64,000 bases of DNA from Hoeflea algicola (GTDB taxonomy: Bacteria; Pseudomonadota; Alphaproteobacteria; Rhizobiales; Rhizobiaceae), in assembly GCF_026619415.1 (NCBI RefSeq), contig NZ_JAOVZR010000001.1:3146501-3210500 (forward strand). Reading direction: 5' to 3'. A program made the position numbers and the translations under genes. Position 1 is the stretch's first letter. The number at the start of each line of letters is the position of its first letter. Of this stretch, positions 25,514-33,507 are shown in pieces. The notes beneath the pieces are model-generated. The model ran no database searches. It was not told the DNA's origin and saw nothing but the letters and a program-made list of their open reading frames with translations.

Positions 25514-28042
25514 ATGCCGGGGAATACCGATTCACTCGGACGCAAGCAGGCGTCCGGTCACAAGCGGGCCATGGCAGACGGTATCAAGCGCATCTGGCGC
25601 ACTCTGCTGACCGGAACTGCGCTGGTCAGCGGTGGCCTAAGTGCGTCTGCAGGCCAGGCGTTGGCACAGTCTTCAGGCAAGGTCAGTCTCTCGACGCTCG
25701 AAGTGGTCAATTTCGCCATGGTCATCGGCGCCATCTCGGCGGCGATGATTTCCGCGATATGGCTGATTCGCGAACGCGGCAAGATCGACAACGAAAATGT
25801 CGGCCTGCGCGCAGCACTGGCTGATACCAATGCAAAATTGTCGCGCTACCAGGCGCTGATCGTCGACCGCGACCGGCAGATTGTGGTCTGGGACGGCGTC
25901 GGAATGCCGGCCGAAGTGCTGGGAAACCTCTCTCCCGAGACCGGCGCCCCGCAAAAGCCAAGCGATTTTCTGGCCTTTGGCCGCTGGCTTGAGCCGCGCT
26001 CGGCTGCCAGTCTTGACGAGGCGATCGACACCTTGCGCACCCAGGCTGCGCATTTCGACCTGATTGTCGAGACCGTCCGCGGCCATGTCATCGAAGCCCA
26101 GGGCCGGGTATCAGGCGGCCGGGCCTTTGTCCGTTTCGTCGCGCTATCCAATGTCCGGGCCGAACTGGCCACGCTCAGCAGCGAGCGTGATCGCTTGCTG
26201 GCCTCGCTCGATACCTTCCAGGCGCTTCTCGATGTTATCGATATGCCGGTCTGGCTTCGCGGCGTCGACTCGCAACTGCTCTGGGTCAACAATGCTTATG
26301 TCCACGCCGTTGAAGGCAGCGATCGTCAGCAAGTGCTCGATGGCAGCATGGAACTTTTGGGGACCGCGGCACGCGAGCGGGTGCGCGCCAGCGTGACCCC
26401 GGAACGGCCGTTTCTCGACAAGCTGTCGACCGTCATCCACGGTCATCGCCGCTTCCTCGAGGTTGCCGATGTCAAGACCCCGGTCGGCAATGCCGGACTG
26501 GCACTCGACATCTCGATCGCCGAAGAACTGCGCGAAGAGCTCAAGCGCACCCTTCGCAGCCACGCCGAAACGCTCGATCATCTGGCCACACCGGTGGCCA
26601 TTTTCGATCGCGACCAGCGACTTCAGTTCAACAATCAGGCATTTCAGCAGCTCTGGGAACTCGACACGCCGTTTTTGGCCAGCCGGCCCGACAATGGCGA
26701 ATTCCTCGAACGCCTCCGCGTCGACGGCAAATTGCCGGAACCGCATTCCTGGCGCGACTGGAAGGAAGAGGTGCTTTCGGTCTACCGCGCAGTCGAGACG
26801 ACGCCGCATCTGTGGCATCTGCCCGACGGCCAGACCCTCAATGTCTTTGCCAATGCCCATCCTCAGGGCGGCGTCACCTGGGTGTTCGAGAACCTGACCG
26901 AAAAGGTCGATCTGCAAACCAAATACAACACTTTGCTGCAGGTTCAGGGCGAGACCATCGACCAGCTCGCCGAAGGCGTTGCCGTGTTTGGCCCCGATGG
27001 CAAGATTCGCCTCTCGAATCCGTCATTCCGGGCGCTTTGGGGCCTCACCGAGCAGGAAGTCACGCCTGGAACTCATATCCGCAAGATTGCCCAGGCCTGC
27101 GAGCCGTCCTATCATGGCCCCGAGGGATGGAAATTTTTCGCCGGCGAAATAACTGGTTTCGAGGAAGAGCGCCGGTCGCGCGAAGGCCGTATCGAGCTGG
27201 CCACCGGGCTGATCCTCGATTACGCCATGGTTCCGCTGCCGAACGGGCAGACCATGATCGCTTTCGTCAACGTTACCGACAGTGTCGGCGCCGAGCGCAT
27301 GCTGACCGAAAAGAACGAGGCGCTGCGCAAGGCCGACGCACTGAAGAACGAATTCGTCCAGCATGTCTCCTATGAGCTGCGGACACCGTTGACCAACATC
27401 ATCGGCTTTACCGATTTGCTCAAGACTCCTGGCACCGGCGACCTCAACGAGCGCCAGGCGGAATATCTCGATCATATCTCGACCTCCTCTTCCGTGCTGC
27501 TGACAATCGTCAACGATATCCTCGACCTTGCCACCGTCGACGCCGGCATCATGCGGCTCGACGCGGGTACCGTGGACATTGGGAGACTGTTCGCCGAGGC
27601 GGCGGACCAGATCTCCGACCGCCTGAAGGAAAACAGCCTGCGGCTCGAAATCGACACCACCCACGCACCTGCGGAAATGGTTGGCGACTATCAGCGGCTC
27701 AAGCAGATCCTGTTCAAGCTGCTGATGAATGCCGCCAACTTCGCCCCCGATGGCTCGGTGGTGCGGCTCGGCTGCGCCCAGGATGGTAATTCCATCGTCT
27801 TTTCCGTGTCAGATTCCGGCCCCGGCATTCCCGAGGAAGCCCGTAAGGATGTGTTTGCCCGTTTCGAGACCCACGGCCAGGGTGGTCGCCGCCGCGGCGC
27901 CGGTCTCGGCCTGTCGATCGTCCAGAGCTTTGTCGGTCTGCACCACGGAACCGTCGCCATCGAGGGCGGAGAGACCGACGGCACGACAATTGTCTGCCGT
28001 TTTCCCACTGATCGGCCGCTGGCCCGGCAAGCGGCTCAGTAA
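25514..28042 (+). CDS. divL: DivL-type cell-cycle pseudokinase (Tyr in place of phospho-His)
   Basis: An 842-residue membrane protein. Two hydrophobic segments at the N-terminus (LLTGTALVSGGLSASAGQAL and VVNFAMVIGAISAAMISAIW) are followed by PAS-like domains, including WRDWKEEVLSVYRAVETTPH and FGPDGKIRLSNPSFRALWGL. The HisKA box reads EFVQHVSYELRTPLTNIIGF: the phosphoacceptor histidine is replaced by Tyr620. The ATP-binding domain is otherwise complete (NAANFAPDGSV, DSGPGIPEEARKDVF, GAGLGLSIVQSFVG). The same substitution defines Caulobacter DivL, which binds phospho-free DivK and modulates CckA rather than phosphorylating a partner. ATG 25514 follows the ahcY terminator and a purine-rich stretch; ATG 25571 is an alternative. 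tsaE follows 12 bp later. Confidence 0.93.
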   Translation: MPGNTDSLGRKQASGHKRAMADGIKRIWRTLLTGTALVSGGLSASAGQALAQSSGKVSLSTLEVVNFAMVIGAISAAMISAIWLIRERGKIDNENVGLRAALADTNAKLSRYQALIVDRDRQIVVWDGVGMPAEVLGNLSPETGAPQKPSDFLAFGRWLEPRSAASLDEAIDTLRTQAAHFDLIVETVRGHVIEAQGRVSGGRAFVRFVALSNVRAELATLSSERDRLLASLDTFQALLDVIDMPVWLRGVDSQLLWVNNAYVHAVEGSDRQQVLDGSMELLGTAARERVRASVTPERPFLDKLSTVIHGHRRFLEVADVKTPVGNAGLALDISIAEELREELKRTLRSHAETLDHLATPVAIFDRDQRLQFNNQAFQQLWELDTPFLASRPDNGEFLERLRVDGKLPEPHSWRDWKEEVLSVYRAVETTPHLWHLPDGQTLNVFANAHPQGGVTWVFENLTEKVDLQTKYNTLLQVQGETIDQLAEGVAVFGPDGKIRLSNPSFRALWGLTEQEVTPGTHIRKIAQACEPSYHGPEGWKFFAGEITGFEEERRSREGRIELATGLILDYAMVPLPNGQTMIAFVNVTDSVGAERMLTEKNEALRKADALKNEFVQHVSYELRTPLTNIIGFTDLLKTPGTGDLNERQAEYLDHISTSSSVLLTIVNDILDLATVDAGIMRLDAGTVDIGRLFAEAADQISDRLKENSLRLEIDTTHAPAEMVGDYQRLKQILFKLLMNAANFAPDGSVVRLGCAQDGNSIVFSVSDSGPGIPEEARKDVFARFETHGQGGRRRGAGLGLSIVQSFVGLHHGTVAIEGGETDGTTIVCRFPTDRPLARQAAQ

Positions 28043-28054
28043 GGATCCGCTCCG

Positions 28055-29560
28055 GTGGCGTCCACGACCATTGAATTGACGGATCTGGCGGCCACCGCCC
28101 GCTTTGCCGAGGATGTCTCGCTGGCGCTGAAGGTCGGCGATTGCCTGTGTCTGTCCGGAGACCTCGGCGCCGGCAAATCAACCTTTGCGCGGGCGCTGAT
28201 TCGTGCCGTGGCCGATGATCCGGACCTTGAAGCGCCGAGCCCTACCTTCACGCTTGTGCAGAGTTACCAGCTGCGCCTGCCGATTGCCCATCTCGATCTC
28301 TACCGCATCGGTGCCGCCGATGAACTCGATGAACTTGGCCTGGACGATGCGCTGAACGATGGTGTGGCGCTGGTCGAGTGGCCCGAAAAGGCGCTCGACC
28401 GACTTCCCCGCAATCGCATTACGGTTCGGCTTGATGGGGTTGGCGATAGCCGCACTGTCACCGTTTCGGGTCCGGAAGAATTTATGGCTCGGCTTGAGCG
28501 GTCCCGCGCCGCCCGACGGTTTCTCGAACAGGCCGATCTGGAATTGGCGGCGCGGCGGCATCTGCAAGGCGACGCTTCGACCCGCACCTATGAGAGCATC
28601 CGCCCAGTGCAAGGTGCGCCATTGATCCTGATGAACGCGCCGCGCCAGCCCGATGGTCCGCCAATTCGCGATGGCCTGCCCTATTCGCAGATTGCCCATC
28701 TGGCCGAAGACGTCATTCCCTTTGTCGCCATTGCCCGCTGGCTCCGCGCCGAAGGGTTTGCAGCGCCGGAAATTCTTGCAGAAGATCTGGATCAGGGCTT
28801 TTTGCTTATTGAAAACCTTGGCAGCGAAGGCATCCTTGATGATCAGGGCTGTCCTGATCCTGAACGCTATGGTTTTGCCATCGATTGCCTGGCGCGGCTG
28901 CACACAAAGGCTCCGCCTGACGCGGGCCTGCCGGTTGGCCACCAGTTGCATCTGGTGCCGGCTTACGATTCCCGGGCAATGCTGATCGAGGTCGAGTTGC
29001 TGACCGCCTGGTATCTGCCGGAGTACAGTGACGGTCCGGTGACCGAGCCGCAGCGGCAGCAATATCTCGATCTCTGGGGCGACCTGATCAAGGGTCTCGA
29101 AAAATCGGAAAAATCGCTGGTGTTGCGGGATTATCATTCGCCCAATCTGATCTGGCGCGACGAACGCTCCGGGTTCGATCGGCTCGGCATTATCGATTTT
29201 CAGGACGCCATGATCGGCCCCTCGGCCTACGATGTGGCGTCGCTGTGTCAGGATGCGCGGGTTACTGTCGAGCCGGATATGGCCGAGGAATTGCTCGACC
29301 GATATGTCGCGGCGCGCCGGGCCGCAAATCAGGATTTCGTCGAGGCAGGCTTCCGTGAAGCCTACGCGATCATGGCGGCTCAGCGCGCGGCCAAGATTCT
29401 CGGTATCTTCGTTCGCCTCAATGTGCGCGACGGCAAACCGGGTTATTTGCGGCATTTGCCGCGAATGGAGGCCTACATCGCCAAATCGCTGGCGCATCCG
29501 ATCCTGCACCCCTTGCGCTCGTGGTTCGCAAAGGCTGGTATCGGCCTGACCGAATCATGA
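28055..29560 (+). CDS. tsaE: TsaE-phosphotransferase fusion (tRNA t6A ATPase + AmgK-like sugar kinase)
   Basis: A 501-residue two-domain protein starting at a GTG. Residues 1-150 are TsaE, the ATPase for threonylcarbamoyladenosine modification of tRNA, with Walker A GDLGAGKST (residues 35-43) and TFTLVQSYQLRLPIAHLDLYR. From about residue 160 comes an aminoglycoside-phosphotransferase fold with VLRDYHSPNLIWRDE (catalytic) and LGIIDFQDAMIGPSAYDVA (metal). In Pseudomonas a separate AmgK of this fold phosphorylates MurNAc at the anomeric position, feeding MurU. Here murU follows within 18 bp. This fusion is common in rhizobia. The residue after the catalytic region (HSPNL rather than HGDLH) should be noted. 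Confidence 0.92.
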   Translation: MASTTIELTDLAATARFAEDVSLALKVGDCLCLSGDLGAGKSTFARALIRAVADDPDLEAPSPTFTLVQSYQLRLPIAHLDLYRIGAADELDELGLDDALNDGVALVEWPEKALDRLPRNRITVRLDGVGDSRTVTVSGPEEFMARLERSRAARRFLEQADLELAARRHLQGDASTRTYESIRPVQGAPLILMNAPRQPDGPPIRDGLPYSQIAHLAEDVIPFVAIARWLRAEGFAAPEILAEDLDQGFLLIENLGSEGILDDQGCPDPERYGFAIDCLARLHTKAPPDAGLPVGHQLHLVPAYDSRAMLIEVELLTAWYLPEYSDGPVTEPQRQQYLDLWGDLIKGLEKSEKSLVLRDYHSPNLIWRDERSGFDRLGIIDFQDAMIGPSAYDVASLCQDARVTVEPDMAEELLDRYVAARRAANQDFVEAGFREAYAIMAAQRAAKILGIFVRLNVRDGKPGYLRHLPRMEAYIAKSLAHPILHPLRSWFAKAGIGLTES

Positions 29561-29578
29561 ACCGGGGCGCCCCAGACG

Positions 29579-30313
29579 ATGACCATCAATGCCGCCATGA
29601 TCCTAGCCGCCGGGCTCGGCACGCGCATGCGTCCGATTACCGATACCCGGCCCAAGCCGCTGGTCGAGGTGGCGGGCAAGCCGCTGATCGCCTACGGGCT
29701 TGAGGCGCTGGGAGGGCTCGGCGTCACCCGCATTGTCTGCAATGTCCATTATCTCGCGCCAATGATGGTTGATTGGCTCAAGGCCTGGCCCGAAGCTGAT
29801 ATCGCCATCTCCGATGAAACCGATGCCTTGCTCGATTCCGGTGGCGGCATCGTCAAGGCCTTGCCGTTGCTAGGCGGCGAACCCTTCCTGATTCTCAATG
29901 CCGATACTTTCTGGCTCGAAGAGCCCGGTGCCCGCGACGACAATCTCGCCACGCTGACCCGGCAGTTCGATCCGCACGTGATGGATATCTTGGTGATGAC
30001 GGCGCGGCCTGACCAGGCCACCGGACACACCGGCGCGGGTGATTTCATGATCGATGCCGATGGTCGTCTGGCGCGCTACCGCGGCACCGGTGAGCCAGTG
30101 ATCTATGCCGGTGTGCTGGTGCTTCATCCACGCGTATTCGCAAGCATTACCGAGCCCCGGTTTTCGCTCAATCGCTGCTTTGATTCAGCGATTGAAGCTG
30201 GTCGTCTGTACGGCGCACCAATGCGCGGGCATTGGCTCACCGTCGGGACGCCCGAGGCGATCGGCGAAGCCGAAACTGCGATGCGCGAGTATCTCGATGG
30301 GCAACCCTCATGA
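29579..30313 (+). CDS. murU: MurNAc-1-phosphate uridylyltransferase-like nucleotidyltransferase
   Basis: A 244-residue nucleotidyltransferase. The nucleotide-binding signature is MILAAGLGTRMRPITDTRPK, and the second lysine motif is PLVEVAGKPLIAYGLE. The metal-binding Asp is in FLILNADTFW. Its length and placement after an AmgK-like domain fit MurU, which makes UDP-MurNAc directly from recycled MurNAc-1-phosphate and bypasses fosfomycin-sensitive MurA. The identity of the sugar substrate is inferred. The stop overlaps the addB start by 4 bp (ATGA). Confidence 0.9.
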   Translation: MTINAAMILAAGLGTRMRPITDTRPKPLVEVAGKPLIAYGLEALGGLGVTRIVCNVHYLAPMMVDWLKAWPEADIAISDETDALLDSGGGIVKALPLLGGEPFLILNADTFWLEEPGARDDNLATLTRQFDPHVMDILVMTARPDQATGHTGAGDFMIDADGRLARYRGTGEPVIYAGVLVLHPRVFASITEPRFSLNRCFDSAIEAGRLYGAPMRGHWLTVGTPEAIGEAETAMREYLDGQPS

Positions 30314-33300
30314 CAGCATCGCCGCCCCGGATCGTGACGATTGCGCCGGGCGCGCCATTCCTGTCGGTGCTGGCCGAGCAGATCCTCTCCGGCGGTCTGG
30401 TGCCGGGCCTTGCCTACAGCGCTGATGAGCCGTTGTCGCTGGCCCGTGCCACCGTGTTCGTGCCGACCCGACGCGCGGCGCGGGTACTCCGTTCGGAGCT
30501 TACTGACCGGATCGGTGCCGGTTCGGCCATCCTGCCCGCGATCCGGGCGCTGGGCGAAACTGATGAGGACGCGGGCTTCCTCGATTCCACCGAACCCGAG
30601 ACACTGGCGTTTGATCCGCCGATTCCGCAGACTGCTGCGATGCTGCGGCTGGCCGATCTGGTGCTGGCCTGGAAACAGGCATTGCCGGCCGCCGTCCGCG
30701 ATCACCTCGACGGTGCACCGCTGGTGGCGCCGGCCAATCCGGCCGACGCGATCTGGCTCGGGCGCAGCCTGTTCGATCTGATCCAGGCGGTGGAAACCGA
30801 GGAGTGCAATTTCGCCGATCTTGACGGCGTCGTTGCCGATGATCTGCAGCAATGGTGGCAGCTGACACGCGAGTTTCTGTTGATTGCCCGGTCTTATTGG
30901 CCGGCGCTGCTTGCTGAAATCTCGCGCTCGAGCCCCGCGCAACATCATAACGCGATGATCGGCGTGTTCACCAAGGCGCTCGCCGCAAACGCCGCGGACC
31001 GGCCGGTGATTGTTGCCGGTTCAACCGGTACCCGGCCGTCCACCGCGCGGTTGATCGCCATGGTGGCGCGCTTGCCGCAGGGCGCCGTCGTCCTTCCCGG
31101 GCTTGATCACGCCATGCGACCCGAGCACTGGCAGCGGCTTGCCACTGCAGTCGCGACAATCCGCACGGCCGATGGCTTGGGCGCGTTCGATGTGGCCGTC
31201 CGCAGTCACCCGCAATATGGCCTGCTCAAGCTGGTCGAGAGCTGTGGTCTGGGTGTCGATCAGCTCGAAAGCATTCCGGAGATCGGTGCCCTTGATGACG
31301 ACATGGCGATGCGTCGCATTGCCGTCTCCGCCGCATTGCTGCCCGCCCTCGCCACCGAGGCCTGGGGCGAAAGCGGCTTCTTGCCCGAGGCGCCGGCGCT
31401 GCTGCCGGCCTTTGCCGATGTCAGCCTGATCGAGGCCGGCAATGAGCGCGAGGAAGCCACCGCGTTGGCGGTGGCAATGCGCCGTGCGCTGGAACCGCGC
31501 ACTGATAATCCCGAACCCACTGTCGCGCTGGTGACGCCGGATCGCAATCTTGCCCGCCGGGTGGTCACTGAGCTTGGCCGCTACGGCATCGACGCCAATG
31601 ATTCGGGCGGCGCGCCGCTGATCAGCAGCCCCCAGGGCGGGTTGGCGCGGCTGGCGCTCCAGGCAGCCCTAGCGCCCGGCGATGCGGTGGCGATTGCCGC
31701 CCTGATCAAGCATCCGCTGGCGCGCTTCGGGCTTGACCGTCAGGCATCGATCACCGGGGCGGGTCTGGTTGAAAGCATCGCCCTTCGCGGCGGCAGCGGC
31801 CAGGCAGATATCAGCCGCCTCGAGGTTTTGCTGAGCGCACGCGATCAAGCGCGCACTGAGCGCCACGCCCCGCGCTGGCTCGCCCGTATTAGTGACCAGC
31901 AGGCCGAGCAGGCGCGCGAATTTGCTCGCCGCGTTGCCAATGCGCTGTCGCCGCTGACTTCGGTGCTGCCGGAATCCGACGCATCCGGAATGATGCCGAT
32001 CGGTGATCTGGCCGGGCGGACGGCGCAGGCGCTGGAACGTATATGTGCCGATGATCAGGGTTCGCTGGAAAGCCTGTGGGGAGACGAGGCAGGTGCGGAT
32101 CTCGCCAGCCTGCTGCTCGAAACCAGGGACAGCGGCTCGACTCTCGCCATGACCGGCCGCGAGTGGATCGGCGCGCTCAATGCATTGATGGGCGGCCGCA
32201 TGGTCAAGCCGCATGCCGGCGGCCATCCCCGGGCGTTCATCTGGGGCGCGCTCGAAGCCCGGCTCCAGCATGTCGACACGTTGCTGCTGGGTGGGCTCAA
32301 CGAAGGTGTCTGGCCGCAGACCGGGCAGGAGGACCCGTTCCTTTCCCGCTCGATGAAGGCAGCCATCGGCTTGGAACCGCCGGAGCGGCGCATCGGCCAG
32401 GCTGCCCATGATTTCCAGATGGCGATGGGCGCGCCGCAGGTGGTGCTGTCGCGCTCGTTCCGCGCCGGCAAGGCGCCGACGGTGGCTTCGCGTTGGCTGC
32501 AGCGGCTTCTGGCGGTGCTTGGCCCGGAGCCCTCGGCAGAACTTCGCGCCCGTGGTAACGCCTTGCTTGCCCATGCCCGCGATCTCGACCACGGCCCCAC
32601 GACTCCACCGGCCACCCGGCCCGAACCGTGCCCGCCGGCTTCGGTTCAACCGTCAAGCTATTCCTTCTCCGAGGTTGGCCGGCTGCGCCGCGATCCCTAC
32701 GCGATCTATGCTCGCCGGGTGCTCGGGCTCGATCCGCTCGATCCGTTCCTGGCCGATCCCGGTCCGCGCGAACGCGGCACGCTCTACCATGCGATTCTCG
32801 AAGCCTTCATCTCGTCGTGTGAACCCGGCGACCGCACACTGGAAACGCTGAGCCAGATTGCCGAAACCCATTTTGCCGCAGCACAACTGCCCTATCCGAT
32901 TGCGCTGGTCTGGCGCATGCGGTTCGACAAGGCGGCCGCGGCGGTGGTGGCGTGGGAAGCCGAAACTGGCACTGATCTGGTTCGTTCGCTGGTCGAGGTT
33001 CGCGCCAGTCTCGAACTGCCCGACGCCGGCGTCAAACTCACCGGCATGGCCGACCGTATCGATCTGCGCACCGATGGCAGCGCCTGGCTCATTGACTACA
33101 AGACCGGCGGCACGCCCTCGCGCAAGGAAGCCCGGATTCTGCTTGATCCGCAACTGGCGCTCGAAGCCCATGCCTTGAGCCATGGCGGTTTTGCCGGTCT
33201 CGAGGCGGTTTCGCCATCGGCGCTGCTCTATCTGCGGCTGACCGGCAAGGATCCGTTTGTTGAACGCATCGATGACGACCCCGGCAAGACGGGCAAGACC

Positions 33301-33507
33301 GAACCGCTGACCGCCGAAGACCTAGCTGGCAGTGCGGTTGCGGAATTGACCCGGCTGGTGGTGTTGTTGCGCTCGGGCAAGCGCGGCTTTCTCTCCCGCG
33401 CCATCCCCAGAAGCGCACGCGAATATGGCGGCGACTACGATCATCTCGCCCGGGTGGCCGAATGGCAGACCGTAGTAGAGGCGGAAGGAGGCGATGGCGA
33501 TGGCTGA
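30310..33507 (+). CDS. addB: AddB helicase-nuclease subunit (double-strand break repair)
   Basis: A 1,065-residue protein of the alphaproteobacterial AddB type, the non-motor subunit of the AddAB complex that resects double-strand ends and loads RecA. The inactivated helicase-like body contains LLLGGLNEGVWPQTGQEDPF near residue 660. The C-terminal PD-(D/E)XK nuclease begins around residue 790 (SYSFSEVGRLRRDPYAIYAR) and has the catalytic pair in MADRIDLRTDG and WLIDYKTGGTPS. The ATG at 30310 overlaps the murU stop; a longer in-frame opening inside murU is not needed. The addA start lies inside its last five codons, giving translational coupling. Confidence 0.95.
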   Translation: MTASPPRIVTIAPGAPFLSVLAEQILSGGLVPGLAYSADEPLSLARATVFVPTRRAARVLRSELTDRIGAGSAILPAIRALGETDEDAGFLDSTEPETLAFDPPIPQTAAMLRLADLVLAWKQALPAAVRDHLDGAPLVAPANPADAIWLGRSLFDLIQAVETEECNFADLDGVVADDLQQWWQLTREFLLIARSYWPALLAEISRSSPAQHHNAMIGVFTKALAANAADRPVIVAGSTGTRPSTARLIAMVARLPQGAVVLPGLDHAMRPEHWQRLATAVATIRTADGLGAFDVAVRSHPQYGLLKLVESCGLGVDQLESIPEIGALDDDMAMRRIAVSAALLPALATEAWGESGFLPEAPALLPAFADVSLIEAGNEREEATALAVAMRRALEPRTDNPEPTVALVTPDRNLARRVVTELGRYGIDANDSGGAPLISSPQGGLARLALQAALAPGDAVAIAALIKHPLARFGLDRQASITGAGLVESIALRGGSGQADISRLEVLLSARDQARTERHAPRWLARISDQQAEQAREFARRVANALSPLTSVLPESDASGMMPIGDLAGRTAQALERICADDQGSLESLWGDEAGADLASLLLETRDSGSTLAMTGREWIGALNALMGGRMVKPHAGGHPRAFIWGALEARLQHVDTLLLGGLNEGVWPQTGQEDPFLSRSMKAAIGLEPPERRIGQAAHDFQMAMGAPQVVLSRSFRAGKAPTVASRWLQRLLAVLGPEPSAELRARGNALLAHARDLDHGPTTPPATRPEPCPPASVQPSSYSFSEVGRLRRDPYAIYARRVLGLDPLDPFLADPGPRERGTLYHAILEAFISSCEPGDRTLETLSQIAETHFAAAQLPYPIALVWRMRFDKAAAAVVAWEAETGTDLVRSLVEVRASLELPDAGVKLTGMADRIDLRTDGSAWLIDYKTGGTPSRKEARILLDPQLALEAHALSHGGFAGLEAVSPSALLYLRLTGKDPFVERIDDDPGKTGKTEPLTAEDLAGSAVAELTRLVVLLRSGKRGFLSRAIPRSAREYGGDYDHLARVAEWQTVVEAEGGDGDG

